DNA from: Burkholderia diffusa
GTDB lineage: Bacteria; Pseudomonadota; Gammaproteobacteria; Burkholderiales; Burkholderiaceae
NCBI RefSeq assembly: GCF_001718315.1
Contig: NZ_CP013363.1
Location: 2,418,001 to 2,482,000 of the forward strand
Length of the DNA stretch: 64,000 nucleotides
Direction of reading: 5' to 3'
Shown piece after piece: positions 9,568-19,310 of the stretch (within the stretch, counting starts at the first letter, position 1; each line of letters begins with the position of its first letter). Below the pieces are notes generated by a model. The model did not search any database, was not told where the DNA came from, and was given only the letters and a program-made list of their open reading frames with translations. A program made the translations under genes and the position numbers.

Positions 9568-12366
9568 ATGACTGAACCACTCGCCTCCGCCGCCATGCAA
9601 ACGATCGAACTGACCATCGACGGCATGCATTGCGACGGCTGCACGGGCCGCGTGCAGCGTGCGCTGGCCGCCGTGCCGGGCGTCATCGAGGCCGCGGTCG
9701 ATCTCGACGCGCATGCGGCGACGGTGACCGCTCAGGAGACCGTCGAGCCCGCACAGCTCGTCGCCGCGGTCGATGCCGCCGGCTATCGGGCAGCCGTGCG
9801 CGAAGCGGCTGTCGAAGCCGTTGCGACCGCGCACGCCGAGCACGCAAACGCCCGAGCCGCAACGGCGACGACGGCACAGCCCGCGCCCGCCGCCAGCATC
9901 GAACTCGACATCGACGGCATGACCTGCGCGTCGTGCGTGTCGCGCGTCGAAAAGGCGCTGGCGAAGGTGCCCGGCGTCACGCGCGCGTCCGTCAACCTCG
10001 CCACCGAGCGCGCGACCATCGACGCGGCACCGGACGTTTCCGCGTCGCAACTGGCCGACGCGGTGCGGCAAGCCGGCTACGGTGCGACGCCGGTCGCCGC
10101 GCCGCCGGCCGCTTCCCGCGATCTCGAATTCGACATCGAAGGCATGACGTGCGCCTCCTGCGTCGGACGCGTCGAAAAGGCGCTGGCCGCCGTGCCTGGC
10201 GTCGCGCACGCGTCGGTCAATCTCGCGACGGAACGCGCCTCGGTACACGGCACCGGCGCGCTCGACGCCGCCACGCTGATCGCGGCGGTCGCGACGGCCG
10301 GTTATCGGGCGTCGCTCGCCGCTGCACCGGACGCGGGCGTGTTGGCCGACGCCGAAGCCCGCGCCGGCGAACCCGCGCAAGCCCCCGACGCCCGCAAGCG
10401 CCGCGAAGCGATCCGCGAACGCAATCTCGTGATCGGCTCGGCCGTGCTGAGCGCGCCGCTCGTCGTGCCGATGCTCGTCGGGCCGTTCGGCGTCGACGCG
10501 ATGCTGCCCGGCTGGCTGCAGCTCGTGCTCGCGTCGATCGTCCAGTTCGGTTTCGGCGCGCGCTTCTACCGCGCCGCCTGGCACGCCGTGAAGGCACGCA
10601 CCGGCAACATGGACCTGCTCGTCGCGCTCGGCACGTCGGCCGCGTTCGGCCTGAGCCTGTGGATGCTGCTGCGCGACTCCGCGCACCCCGGCCACCTGTA
10701 TTTCGAGGCATCGGCCGTCATCATCACGCTGGTGCGCTTCGGCAAATGGCTCGAAGCGCGCGCGAAACGCCAGACGACCGAGGCGATCCGCGCGCTGAAT
10801 GCGCTCCGTCCCGACCGCGCTCGCGTCGTCGAGCACGGCGTCGAACGCGACCTGCCGCTGGCGCAGGTGCGCGTAGGCACGATCGTCAGCATCCGTCCCG
10901 GCGAGCGGGTGCCCGTCGACGGGCGGATCGTGTCGGGCCGCTCGCACGTCGACGAATCGCTGATCACCGGCGAAAGCCTGCCGGTGCCGAAGGACGACGG
11001 CGATCCGGTCACGGCCGGCTCGATCAACGGCGAAGGCGCGCTCGTCGTCGAAACCACCGCGATCGGCGCGGAGACGACGCTCGCGCGCATCATCCGCCTC
11101 GTCGAATCCGCGCAGGCGGAAAAGGCGCCGATCCAGCGGCTCGTCGATCGCGTCAGCGAAGTGTTCGTGCCGGCGATCCTCGGCATCGCCGTGCTGACGC
11201 TGGTCGGCTGGCTGATCGCCGGCGCCGGCATCGAGACGGCGACACTCAACGCGGTCGCGGTGCTCGTCATCGCGTGCCCGTGCGCGCTCGGCCTCGCGAC
11301 GCCCGCAGCGATCATGGCGGGCACCGGCGTCGCGGCCCGCCATGGCGTGCTGATCAAGGACGCCCAGGCACTCGAACTCGCGCAGCGCGCCACGGTGATC
11401 GCGTTCGACAAGACCGGCACGCTGACCGAAGGCAAACCGTCCGTGACGGCATTCGACGCCGTCGACATTCCACGTGAGCAAGCGCTCGCTCTCGCGGCCG
11501 CGGTCCAGCGGCAAAGCGACCACCCGCTCGCTCGCGCCGTGGTCGCCGCGCACGATGCGGACGTCGTGACCCACGGCGGCACGGGTTCGACCGAGATCGT
11601 CGCGGCCGATGCGCGCGCGGTGGCCGGACGCGGCGTCGAGGCGCGCGTCGGCGGGCAGCGTCTCGCACTCGGCAGCACCCGCTGGCGCGACGAACTCGGC
11701 ATCGTCGTGCCGCCCGAACTCGACGCGCGTGCCGCGGAACTCGAACGCGCGGGCAACACGATTTCATGGCTGATGCGTGCCGACGCGCCGCGCGCGCTGC
11801 TCGCGCTGATCGCATTCGGCGACACCGTGAAGCCCGGCGCGCGCGACGCGGTCGCGGCACTGGCGGCGCGCGGCGTCGCGAGCGTGCTTGTTACGGGCGA
11901 CAATCGCGGCAGCGCGGCGGCCGTCGCGGCGACACTCGGGATCGGCGAAGTGCATGCGCAGGTGCTGCCCGACGACAAGGCGCGCGTGGTGGCCGAACTG
12001 AAACGCACGCACGGCGGAATCGTCGCAATGGTCGGCGACGGGATCAACGACGCGCCCGCGCTCGCCGCGGCCGATGTCGGCATCGCGATGGCGACCGGCA
12101 CCGACGTCGCGATGCATACGGCCGGCATCACGCTGATGCGCGGCGACCCGGCGCTCGTCGCCGACGCAATCGACATCTCGAAGCGGACGTATCGGAAGAT
12201 CCAGCAGAACCTGTTCTGGGCGTTCGTCTACAACCTGATCGGCGTGCCGCTCGCGGCGCTCGGCTGGCTGAATCCGGTGATCGCGGGGGCGGCGATGGCG
12301 TTCTCCAGCGTGAGCGTCGTGACGAACGCGTTGCTGTTGCGGAGATGGAAAGGCCGCGCACGGTGA
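9568..12366 (+). CDS. copA: Copper-exporting P1B-type ATPase CopA
   Basis: 932 aa. Three N-terminal heavy-metal-associated domains carry GMHCDGC (Cys22/Cys25), GMTCASC (Cys120/Cys123) and GMTCASC (Cys195/Cys198). The transporter core follows: the membrane CPC ion-binding motif ([12 protein letters not shown], Cys570/Cys572), the phosphorylation site DKTGTLTEG (Asp614), an HP motif (SDHPLARA), TGDN and the hinge [19 protein letters not shown]. This is the PIB-1 signature of Cu(I) exporters, which pump copper from cytosol to periplasm. Three HMA domains is more than the one or two usual in bacteria. The CueR-like promoter immediately upstream supports copper induction. It is monocistronic and convergent with the GNAT gene. 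Confidence 0.96.
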   Translation: MTEPLASAAMQTIELTIDGMHCDGCTGRVQRALAAVPGVIEAAVDLDAHAATVTAQETVEPAQLVAAVDAAGYRAAVREAAVEAVATAHAEHANARAATATTAQPAPAASIELDIDGMTCASCVSRVEKALAKVPGVTRASVNLATERATIDAAPDVSASQLADAVRQAGYGATPVAAPPAASRDLEFDIEGMTCASCVGRVEKALAAVPGVAHASVNLATERASVHGTGALDAATLIAAVATAGYRASLAAAPDAGVLADAEARAGEPAQAPDARKRREAIRERNLVIGSAVLSAPLVVPMLVGPFGVDAMLPGWLQLVLASIVQFGFGARFYRAAWHAVKARTGNMDLLVALGTSAAFGLSLWMLLRDSAHPGHLYFEASAVIITLVRFGKWLEARAKRQTTEAIRALNALRPDRARVVEHGVERDLPLAQVRVGTIVSIRPGERVPVDGRIVSGRSHVDESLITGESLPVPKDDGDPVTAGSINGEGALVVETTAIGAETTLARIIRLVESAQAEKAPIQRLVDRVSEVFVPAILGIAVLTLVGWLIAGAGIETATLNAVAVLVIACPCALGLATPAAIMAGTGVAARHGVLIKDAQALELAQRATVIAFDKTGTLTEGKPSVTAFDAVDIPREQALALAAAVQRQSDHPLARAVVAAHDADVVTHGGTGSTEIVAADARAVAGRGVEARVGGQRLALGSTRWRDELGIVVPPELDARAAELERAGNTISWLMRADAPRALLALIAFGDTVKPGARDAVAALAARGVASVLVTGDNRGSAAAVAATLGIGEVHAQVLPDDKARVVAELKRTHGGIVAMVGDGINDAPALAAADVGIAMATGTDVAMHTAGITLMRGDPALVADAIDISKRTYRKIQQNLFWAFVYNLIGVPLAALGWLNPVIAGAAMAFSSVSVVTNALLLRRWKGRAR

Positions 12367-12379
12367 TGCGGGCGACGGC

Positions 12380-12406
12380 GGGCGTCGAGCCGTCCGACGG
12401 ACGCCC
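12380..12406 (+). terminator. Possible copA terminator hairpin
   Basis: GGGCGTC (12380-12386) pairs with GACGCCC (12400-12406), 14 nt after the copA stop. There is no following T-run, so it may only be an RNA-stabilising stem. Confidence 0.35.
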
Positions 12407-12535
12407 GGCGCTTGTCGTATCGGGAATGGTTTGCCGAACGGCGGGGCGCAAATCGAATGCGCTGCGTCCGGACAGATCGCCGGACGAGGCCGGGAAAACG
12501 GCAACGCGCGTCACCAGCGCACGCACATACGGGCT

Positions 12536-13015
12536 TCAGCCCTGGACGACCGGCTTGATCAGCGTCGTCGTGATCGGCACGAAGCCGCACGCCCGATACA
12601 GTGCACGGGCAGCCGTGTTGTGATTGAACACCGACAGCCCGATTTCGGTGATGCCATGACGGCGCGCCTCGGCCTCGAGCGCGTCGAGCGCGCGCGTAGC
12701 CCAGCCCTGGCGGCGCCGGGTCGGGACGATGTCGAGATCGTAGATGAACAGCGTACGGTTCGGCCCTTCAGGCACGATCGCATACCAGAGATCGCCAACC
12801 GTGTCGCCGCTAGCGGCGTCGATCAGCTGGACAAGTATCTGGCCGGAGGTGAGCAGGCCGTCGGGCAACAGCGTATCGAAACAGGCCCGGGCGCGGCTCG
12901 CCGCGTCCTCGGTCGTGTTCTGCCCGGATGACACGAGATCGTGCGCGTAGCCGTCGATGGCGCGCGTGCGGTATGCGTGGAATTCACCGGCCGTCATCGG
13001 CCGCATCTGCAGCAT
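12536..13015 (-). CDS. GNAT-family N-acetyltransferase
   Basis: 159 aa, a single GNAT fold: the acetyl-CoA pyrophosphate loop is visible as RRRQGWATRALDALEAEA, preceded by the core strand LFIYDLDIVPT and followed by GLSVFNHNTAARALYRACGFVPI, the usual C-terminal motif B. The N-terminal part (MRPMTAGEFHAYRTRAIDGY) resembles acetyltransferases acting on small molecules or peptides. The substrate is unknown. It is convergent with copA and shows no other functional link to it. Confidence 0.9.
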   Translation of the reverse strand: MLQMRPMTAGEFHAYRTRAIDGYAHDLVSSGQNTTEDAASRARACFDTLLPDGLLTSGQILVQLIDAASGDTVGDLWYAIVPEGPNRTLFIYDLDIVPTRRRQGWATRALDALEAEARRHGITEIGLSVFNHNTAARALYRACGFVPITTTLIKPVVQG

Positions 13016-13122
13016 GGTCCGGGTGTCGCGAGGGAAGTCGGACTTCCAGTGTAGCGGGACGGTCGCACCGGCGCGCGATGCGGCGGTGGAAAGCGGGCAC
13101 GCAGTGTCGGCAAACGCCGCGC

Positions 13123-13178
13123 CGAATCAGCGAATCAGCGAATCAGCGAATCAGCGAATCAGCGAATCAGCGAATCAG
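13123..13178. repeat. Seven perfect 8-bp tandem repeats (CGAATCAG)
   Basis: CGAATCAG occurs seven times head to tail with no mismatch. The first copy on the minus strand supplies the TGA stop of the 51-aa gene at 13175-13330, so the array lies just past its coding end. Perfect 8-bp repeats slip readily in replication, so copy number may vary between strains. Confidence 0.95.
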
Positions 13179-13330
13179 CGACGGTACAGGACGATCGGCA
13201 CGAGATTCGCACGACGCACGCGCTCGGCTTCGGCGCGACGCGCAGCGTACGAATATTCCGCGTCGAGCGGCAGGTGCGGGGAGACGAACAGGTCGTCGAT
13301 CTTTTGCAGCAGGGCAAGAATGAAGCTCAT
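13175..13330 (-). CDS. 51-aa small protein, function unknown
   Basis: The minus strand encodes 51 aa beginning MSFILALLQKIDDLF and ending NLVPIVLYRR. A short amphipathic or hydrophobic N-terminus and a charged Ala/Arg/Glu helix (AARRAEAERVRRA) resemble the short DUF3563-type proteins common in Burkholderia, but the assignment is tentative. A Shine-Dalgarno AGGAG lies 7 nt before the ATG. Two AGGGTTTTCCCT elements lie upstream, shared with the small gene at 3523. The stop codon falls in an 8-bp tandem repeat. Confidence 0.7.
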   Translation of the reverse strand: MSFILALLQKIDDLFVSPHLPLDAEYSYAARRAEAERVRRANLVPIVLYRR

Positions 13331-13354
13331 GTGAGACTCCTGACAGATGGCGCT

Positions 13355-13396
13355 AGGGTTTTCCCTTAGATGGATGCCATTCTAAGGGTTTTCCCT
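13355..13396. promoter_or_regulatory. Paired AGGGTTTTCCCT elements
   Basis: Two copies at 13355-13366 and 13385-13396, starting 30 bp apart (about three helical turns), stand 25-66 nt before the start of the 51-aa gene on the minus strand. The identical 12-mer precedes the small gene at 3523. This spacing suits cooperative binding of an unknown regulator. Confidence 0.55.
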
Positions 13397-13505
13397 GAAC
13401 TCTGCCAGCGCACCGCATCAGTTTGCCGCACCCGCGCCACGGCCGATCGATGGCCCGCCCCGACGTGCGTTGCCACATCGGGGTTTGCAGGTAGGGTCGG
13501 AAGAT

Positions 13506-14918
13506 TTAACGCGTTCGACGCGCGCGCTTCGCGGCCGCCGCCTCGCGATTCGCATTGCGCTGCAACCGGTCAACTTGCGACAGCATCGCTTCGTGGTGTT
13601 CCGCGAGCGTCATCAGCGTGGCCTGCTGGGTCGACAGATCGGCAGCCAGCCGGTCGATCCGCTGCTGCCGGGCGTCAAGTTCCTGCTTCAGGTGCGCGAT
13701 CTGCCGCGTTTGCAGCACCAGCGCGACGAGCCCCGCGAATACGACGATCGCCAGCGCCAGCAGCAACCGGTTGACGCGCCGCATCTCGCGATCGGCCGCC
13801 TGCTTCATGCCGGCAGTCTCGGCCTGCAGCGCGACGAGCCGGTCCGACAGCGGGCGAAGTTGCGTGTCCGGATCGAAGGCGGACGCACTCGACGTGGCCG
13901 GTTGCGCACGGTCCGCCGACGGCTTCGTCACGAAGGACGCCGCGGAGGCAACGGGCTGCACGATCGGCGAGGCGGGCGCTACAGCTGCTCGCGCAGCGTC
14001 ACGGGCAATCGCGGCGCCGGCGGGCGCGGCCGGTTCGGCAGTCGTGGACGGTTCAGTGGATGGCGCGGGATGCTGCGCCGGGGCCGCTTCCGACGCCGCG
14101 TCGACGGATGCCACTTCCGGCGCGCTACGCGCCGCTGCCGCTTCGCGTACGCCTGCGGCCACGCGGCGCTTGCCGCCGGAGGATGCGCGACGGCCCTTCG
14201 TGGTCTCGCCGGGCGCCCGCACTGCTTCGTCGCGCGTGACCGGCGTGGCAGCGCCTTCGCGCTCACTGCCCGCGTTCACGGATCGGTCGCCGATGACCGC
14301 ATCGGCCGCACCTTCTGCCGCTCCGGCATTCGCGGTCGAACGATCGGCGTGCGTCCCGGCCGCGTCGCCGGCTTGCGCCACACTACCGGCCATCATCTGG
14401 CCGCCGTCGGTTGCGGGCTCATCGGCTGCAGTCGCGGCGGCACCATCGGGCAGCCGCGCCTCGCCGGGCTTCGCTGCATCGGCAGAGGACGCACGCACGG
14501 CATCAACATCGACATCGACCACTTCGCCGATTCCACGCGCCGACGCAGACTCCGCCGTTTTCGCAACGTCAGGCGCCGGCTCGACCGCACCGGCAACGAC
14601 GCCCGGCGTGCCGAACCCCTCCAGCATTGCCTGCCGACCAGCGTCATCGCTGTCCGCGACGGCGTCCACCGTGTCGGCGTCCATCCCCCCGTCGCCGCGC
14701 GAGACCACCGGCCCACGCGCGGCCGGCTCGACCACCGGATCGCCGAACAGATCGAGCGTGCGTTCGTCCCGCGGCGCATCGCCGCCCGTCGCGTTGCCGG
14801 ACCGCGCGATTGCCTTGGCGGCGGTGTCTGCCGCGGCCGCGACGGCACGCGGACGCGAACGAGCCGACGAGCGGTCGGCGCGGGAACGGGAGCGAGGCAG
14901 GGAAACGGATTCGGTCAT
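13506..14918 (-). CDS. Membrane-anchored coiled-coil protein, function unknown
   Basis: 470 aa. Residues 1-340 are a low-complexity Ala/Asp/Pro-rich region with no folded domain visible, beginning with a basic stretch (RSRSRADRSSARSRPRAV). One transmembrane helix (LLLALAIVVFAGLVALVLQT, near 385-405) is followed by a coiled coil (IAHLKQELDARQQRIDRLAA and onward) and a basic tail (AAKRARRTR). The long disordered half is predicted cytoplasmic and the coiled coil periplasmic. I do not recognise a family. It is monocistronic, between a small gene and mgtC on the same strand. Confidence 0.7.
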   Translation of the reverse strand: MTESVSLPRSRSRADRSSARSRPRAVAAAADTAAKAIARSGNATGGDAPRDERTLDLFGDPVVEPAARGPVVSRGDGGMDADTVDAVADSDDAGRQAMLEGFGTPGVVAGAVEPAPDVAKTAESASARGIGEVVDVDVDAVRASSADAAKPGEARLPDGAAATAADEPATDGGQMMAGSVAQAGDAAGTHADRSTANAGAAEGAADAVIGDRSVNAGSEREGAATPVTRDEAVRAPGETTKGRRASSGGKRRVAAGVREAAAARSAPEVASVDAASEAAPAQHPAPSTEPSTTAEPAAPAGAAIARDAARAAVAPASPIVQPVASAASFVTKPSADRAQPATSSASAFDPDTQLRPLSDRLVALQAETAGMKQAADREMRRVNRLLLALAIVVFAGLVALVLQTRQIAHLKQELDARQQRIDRLAADLSTQQATLMTLAEHHEAMLSQVDRLQRNANREAAAAKRARRTR

Positions 14919-15022
14919 GGAGTCGGATTACAGGCCCGCGAACGCGGAGCCGGATGTCGAACGGAATCAGTGACCGGCCATTGTCGCATGACCGATCGCC
15001 GATCCGGCCGATCGGATGCCGT

Positions 15023-15721
15023 CTATTCGTCACCCAACAACCCGCCGCCCTCCTCGAATCGCGTCACGCACGAAAGCGCGCGCAGCTTGTCGCAGATCGC
15101 GCGGTATTCGAGATCGGACACGCGCGCGAGCGCGATGCGCACCTCGTCGTGCTCGCCCCCATCGTCGGCGCGCTGCACGATGAATTGCTTCACGCGCGCG
15201 CTGTCGGGGCCGAGGGCCGCGTGCAGCGAATCGAACGTCAGCGCGCCGCTCACCACCGTCAGCGCGAGTTGACGCCGCTGCCGCACCGTGAAGTAGCGCC
15301 GCTCGAGCGGCTTGATGCCGGCCAGGATGATCAGGATGATGATCGTCGCGGAAATCGACGCGACGTACAGGCCGCCGCCCACCGCGAGGCCGATCGCGGC
15401 GACCGACCACAGGCTCGCGGCCGTCGTCAGCCCGCGCACGATCTCGCCGCGCAGCAGGATCGAGCCCGCGCCGAGGAAACCGATGCCCGATACCACCTGC
15501 GCGGCGATCCGCGACGGATCGAGCACAATGTGGTCGCTGCTGCCCAGCACATCGGCGAAACCGAACGCCGACACGATCATGATGAGCGTCGAGCCGACGC
15601 AGACCAGCATGTGCGTGCGCAAGCCGGCCGCCCACGAAAGGCGCTCCCGCTCGAAGCCGATGACACTGCCGAGCGCCGCCGCGAGAACCAGCCGCATCAC
15701 GAGTTCCAGGTTGCCGAGCAT
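15023..15721 (-). CDS. MgtC/SapB-family membrane protein
   Basis: 232 aa. The N-terminal half has four to five membrane segments with the MgtC signature (LGSVIGFERE, then GLRTHMLVCVGSTLIMIVSA, GIGFLGAGSILLRG and VRGLTTAASLWSVAAIGLAVG). The C-terminal cytosolic part (from about residue 150) looks ACT-like (REGION LTVVSGALTF and VRIALARVSDLEYRAICDKL). MgtC proteins modulate the membrane ATP synthase and help growth at low magnesium or in macrophages; the generic SapB branch has no fixed role. The ATG at 15721 follows AGGAGGG and is preferred over longer readings. Confidence 0.9.
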   Translation of the reverse strand: MLGNLELVMRLVLAAALGSVIGFERERLSWAAGLRTHMLVCVGSTLIMIVSAFGFADVLGSSDHIVLDPSRIAAQVVSGIGFLGAGSILLRGEIVRGLTTAASLWSVAAIGLAVGGGLYVASISATIIILIILAGIKPLERRYFTVRQRRQLALTVVSGALTFDSLHAALGPDSARVKQFIVQRADDGGEHDEVRIALARVSDLEYRAICDKLRALSCVTRFEEGGGLLGDE

Positions 15722-15827
15722 CCGATTTCCCTCCTGTTTTGAGGACGGCCGCGCGGAATGGTTTATCCTTGGCCCCGGCCGCGCCGCTCCGCGCCGCCCC
15801 AATTCGATCCAAGCGTTCAACCCCGCC

Positions 15828-16937
15828 ATGTCCGTTCCCGATTCCGCTTCCGCCCAGGCCGCCCGATTGCGCGACCATTTTGCGCACGTCATCCTGCCGA
15901 TCTGGCAGGGTTCAGGGTTCGACCAGACGCTGCGGCTACCGTTCGAAGCCGTCGATCCGGCCACCCATGCACCGCTGCCCGTCACCCGTTATCGCGCAAT
16001 GGCATGCGCGCGACAACTGTTCGTGTTCGCGCAGGCCGGCAACACCTCGCATGCGGCCACGCTGTTCGACTCGCTGTGCAGCCGCTTCCGCGACCCGCGC
16101 CACGGCGGCTGGTTCTACAGCGTCGACGCGCAAGGCGCGCCGCTCGACACGACCAAGGACCTTTATACACACGCGTTCGTCGTGTTCGCGTGTGCCGCAT
16201 GGCATGCGGCGTCGGGCGACACCGCGGCGCGCACGGTCGCCGAGGACACGGCCGCGCTGATCCAGGACCGCTTCGCGCCGCAGCCGGGCACCGCGCTGCT
16301 CGACGCCGCGCGTCACGCCGATTTCTCGTCATCGGGCAGCGGCGCGCTGCAGAATCCGCTGATGCATCTGACCGAAGCATGGCTCGCGGCCGCCGATGCG
16401 TTCGGCGACGCCGCGTTCGACGATGCGCTAGCGCGCACCGCGCAGGCTGTCGAGCGCACGTTCGTCGATACGGCGACCGGCTGTGTCGCCGAGCTGCCGC
16501 TCGGGGCGGCCGACAACCGCTTCGAGCCCGGCCATCAGTTCGAATGGTTCTATCTGGTCGATGCGGCCGGCGCGCGCCTCGCGCAAACCGGGCTCCCCGA
16601 CGCACTCGCGCGCGCGTTCGCGTTCGCCGAGCGGCACGGGATCGATCCGCTCACGGGCGCCGTGTGCGCGGCGGTCGACGCACAAGGCGCATGCATCGAC
16701 GCCACGCAGCGAATCTGGGCGCAGACCGAATACCTGCGCGCGCTCGCCACGCACGGCGGCACGCCGGCCTCCGCGCCGCTCGCGCTGCAGATCGAGCGTT
16801 TCGCCGCGCGCTTCCTGCATCCGCGCGGCTGGTTCGAGTGCAAGACGGCCGACGGACAGGTGTCGCGCGCCGACATGCCGTCGACGACGCCCTACCACCT
16901 CGCGACCGCTTACGCGGCGCTGCCCGCCGTCTCGTAA
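15828..16937 (+). CDS. AGE-family epimerase/isomerase (mannose-isomerase type)
   Basis: 369 aa alpha/alpha-barrel enzyme. Motifs of the N-acylglucosamine 2-epimerase superfamily are [40 protein letters not shown] and [12 protein letters not shown], which carry the conserved His, Glu and Arg residues, with a late His in [11 protein letters not shown]. The pattern fits D-mannose isomerases and aldose-ketose isomerases of the YihS/ManI group better than sialic-acid epimerases, but the sugar is not certain. The start is the ATG at 15828. The last 28 nt overlap the 3' end of the convergent chemotaxis gene. Confidence 0.88.
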   Translation: MSVPDSASAQAARLRDHFAHVILPIWQGSGFDQTLRLPFEAVDPATHAPLPVTRYRAMACARQLFVFAQAGNTSHAATLFDSLCSRFRDPRHGGWFYSVDAQGAPLDTTKDLYTHAFVVFACAAWHAASGDTAARTVAEDTAALIQDRFAPQPGTALLDAARHADFSSSGSGALQNPLMHLTEAWLAAADAFGDAAFDDALARTAQAVERTFVDTATGCVAELPLGAADNRFEPGHQFEWFYLVDAAGARLAQTGLPDALARAFAFAERHGIDPLTGAVCAAVDAQGACIDATQRIWAQTEYLRALATHGGTPASAPLALQIERFAARFLHPRGWFECKTADGQVSRADMPSTTPYHLATAYAALPAVS

Positions 16938-18535
16938 CCCGCGTCCGCGAACGACGCCGCGCGCTCGCCGCGAACATCGCGAGCCGCGCGCGCGTCGCCC
17001 AGTTCGAACACCGACACCGCCTGCATCAGGTGCGCGGTCTGGTCGTTCAGCGACGCGGCCGCCGCCGCGACTTGCTCCACCAGCGCCGCGTTCTGCTGCG
17101 TCAGCTGGTCCATTTGCGTGACGGCCTGGTTGACCTGCTCGATGCCGACGCTCTGCTCGACCGACGCGGCCGTGATCTCCGACATCGTCTGCACGACCCG
17201 CGCGATCGACGCCGACACCGTCCGCATCGCGTCGCCGGCCCGCTCGACGAGTTCCGAGCCGCCGTCGATCTGCGTGACCGACTCCTCGATCAGCGCCTTG
17301 ATCTCCTTCGCCGATTGCGCGCTGCGCTGCGCGAGCGAGCGCACTTCGCCAGCGACCACCGCGAAGCCACGGCCCTGCTCGCCGGCCCGCGCGGCCTCGA
17401 CCGCCGCGTTCAGCGCGAGGATGTTGGTCTGGAACGCGATGCCGTCGATCACCGAGATGATCTCCGCGATGCGCCCGGAGCTTTGGGCGATGCCGCGCAT
17501 CCGGTCGATCACGCTGTCGACCACGCCACCGCCGTGGCGCGTCGCGTCGAGCGCCGCGTCAGCCAGCGCGCTGGCCGCACGCGCGCTGTCGGTGTTCTGG
17601 CGGACGGTCGCGGTCAATTCCTCCATGCTTGCGGCGGTTTCCTCGAGCGACGCGGCCTGCGTGCCCGTGCGCGCGGACAGGTCCGCGTTGCCGCCGGCGA
17701 TTTCACCCGCGCCGAGGTGGATCGCGTCGGACGCGTGACGCACGGTGCGCACGGTATCCGCGATGCTCGCCTGCATCGCGGCAAGGCCGCGCAACATCCG
17801 GTCGATCTCGAACACGCCGCCTGCCCGCACGGCTTCGTCGAGCCGGCCCTGCGCGATGCGCTCGAAATGGCGGCCGGCTTCGTCCAGCGGCGCGACCACC
17901 GCGCGCCGCGCGGCAGCGTAGATCGTCGCGCTCGCCGCGAGCATCGCCACCAGCAGCACGATGCCGACCCACTTGAACCATTGCATCCCGCTATCGATCG
18001 TGGCGAGCGCATCGCGGCTCGATGCGCCGCCGTAGTCGGCGAAGCGGTGCAGTTCGGCGAGATACGCGTCCTGGAAGCCCTGCGTCGGCTGGTCGAGGAA
18101 CGCCTGGATGTTGTCGGCGTCGAGGAACTGCACGAGTTCGCCCAGCGCGCCGCGCAGCGCGCGATAGCGCTCGGCGAGCGCCGCCACGTGCGCGCGGTTC
18201 GTCGCGTCCACGGCCTGCGCGGCCGTCAGCGCGGCGAACGCCTTGTCCGCTTCGGCGAGCGAAGCGCTGGCATGGCGGATGATCTCGTCGGGCTTCGGGC
18301 CGCCGCGCACCATCCGCGTGCCGGCGCGCGACAGGTTCACGCGTGCGTCGAGCAGGCGCTCGGTCGCCTGGCTGGCCGCGTCGACCTGCTCGATCGCGAC
18401 GTTCGACAGATCGTCGACGCCGCTGCGTGTCGACGCGAGCGCCCAGAAGCCGAGCGCCTCGATCGCGAACAGAAAGAGGCAAAACACGGTCAACACGCCG
18501 AGCAGACCGGACGCGAGCTTGATTTTTCCGAACAT
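16910..18535 (-). CDS. Methyl-accepting chemotaxis protein
   Basis: 541 aa. Membrane helix 1 ([20 protein letters not shown]), a periplasmic four-helix sensor (about 35-185), helix 2 ([20 protein letters not shown]), a HAMP linker and a cytoplasmic signalling domain with the conserved hairpin tip ([20 protein letters not shown] and [20 protein letters not shown]). Glu/Gln pairs for methylation are present. It lacks a C-terminal NWETF-like pentapeptide, so methylation may rely on other receptors. The start is set at the ATG at 18535 with AGGAAT upstream. It shares 28 bp tail-to-tail with the AGE-family gene. The ligand is unknown. Confidence 0.93.
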   Translation of the reverse strand: MFGKIKLASGLLGVLTVFCLFLFAIEALGFWALASTRSGVDDLSNVAIEQVDAASQATERLLDARVNLSRAGTRMVRGGPKPDEIIRHASASLAEADKAFAALTAAQAVDATNRAHVAALAERYRALRGALGELVQFLDADNIQAFLDQPTQGFQDAYLAELHRFADYGGASSRDALATIDSGMQWFKWVGIVLLVAMLAASATIYAAARRAVVAPLDEAGRHFERIAQGRLDEAVRAGGVFEIDRMLRGLAAMQASIADTVRTVRHASDAIHLGAGEIAGGNADLSARTGTQAASLEETAASMEELTATVRQNTDSARAASALADAALDATRHGGGVVDSVIDRMRGIAQSSGRIAEIISVIDGIAFQTNILALNAAVEAARAGEQGRGFAVVAGEVRSLAQRSAQSAKEIKALIEESVTQIDGGSELVERAGDAMRTVSASIARVVQTMSEITAASVEQSVGIEQVNQAVTQMDQLTQQNAALVEQVAAAAASLNDQTAHLMQAVSVFELGDARAARDVRGERAASFADAGYETAGSAA

Positions 18536-18806
18536 GGGGGAGATTCCTGGAGAGGCGACGATGGAGCAATGCCCCGGCATTAGCGGCATTTCTTCGTCGG
18601 ACTTTAGGAACACGGGGAGGAGCGGACGGCCGAGCCCCCGTCATTCCCGCCGAATCGCCGGCAAACGAGGACAACGCACGCGTTCGACGCAATAATCGCG
18701 TCGCATCGCGCCGGTCATTGCACGAAATGCGAACGAATTTCCTTGCTTATCCGCAGCCCCCTTCCTAGAGTTCAGCGCAAGCGGACACGCATTGCGAGGG
18801 CAGTCG

Positions 18807-19250
18807 ATGACGGACATCACGGATCACGCGCGCGGCGCATTGCGCGCGCAACCGTTCAGCATGCTGCTGGGCACGGAGCTGATGCATATCGGCGACAACG
18901 AAGTGTCGCTGTGCTTGCCCGTGCGGGAAGAGTTGCGGCAGCAGCACGGCTTCGTGCATGGCGGCGTGATCGGCTACCTCGCGGACAACGCGCTGACCTT
19001 CGCCGGCGCGCTCGTACTCGGCCCGCGCGTCATCACCGCCGAATACAAGATCAACTACCTGCGGCCGGCCGTGAACGGCACGCTCGTCGCGCGCGCGAAG
19101 GTCGTCTATGCGGGCCGGCACCAGGCGACCTGCCAGTGTCATGTGTTCGTCATCGACGGCGATCACGAGCGGCTCGTCGCGATCGCGCAAGGCACGATCA
19201 ATCGCGTCGGCGACGGCAAGATGCCGGATGCGCCGGAGGAAACGGCGTGA
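18807..19250 (+). CDS. PaaI-type hotdog thioesterase
   Basis: 147 aa, a single hotdog domain. The PaaI/4HBT signature is clear: QQHGFVHGGVIGYLADNALT with the Asp and His positions that activate water, then ITAEYKINYLRPAVNG. Such enzymes hydrolyse aryl- or acyl-CoA thioesters. The ATG at 18807 has GAGGG six nt upstream and is preferred over an in-frame TTG at 18792. It faces a CoA-ester racemase-like gene, which hints at a shared acyl-CoA role, but the two are convergent, not an operon. Confidence 0.9.
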   Translation: MTDITDHARGALRAQPFSMLLGTELMHIGDNEVSLCLPVREELRQQHGFVHGGVIGYLADNALTFAGALVLGPRVITAEYKINYLRPAVNGTLVARAKVVYAGRHQATCQCHVFVIDGDHERLVAIAQGTINRVGDGKMPDAPEETA

Positions 19251-19310
19251 ATCCGTCGCGCCGATAAAACATACCGCGTTGTCCGGAATGCGTTCGACGT
19301 CAGGACGCGG

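Noticed and set aside
13506..14918. TonB or cell-division (FtsN/ZipA-like) assignment for the coiled-coil membrane protein
   Set aside because: Orientation and lack of a SPOR, TonB or FtsZ-binding domain do not support either; kept as unknown.
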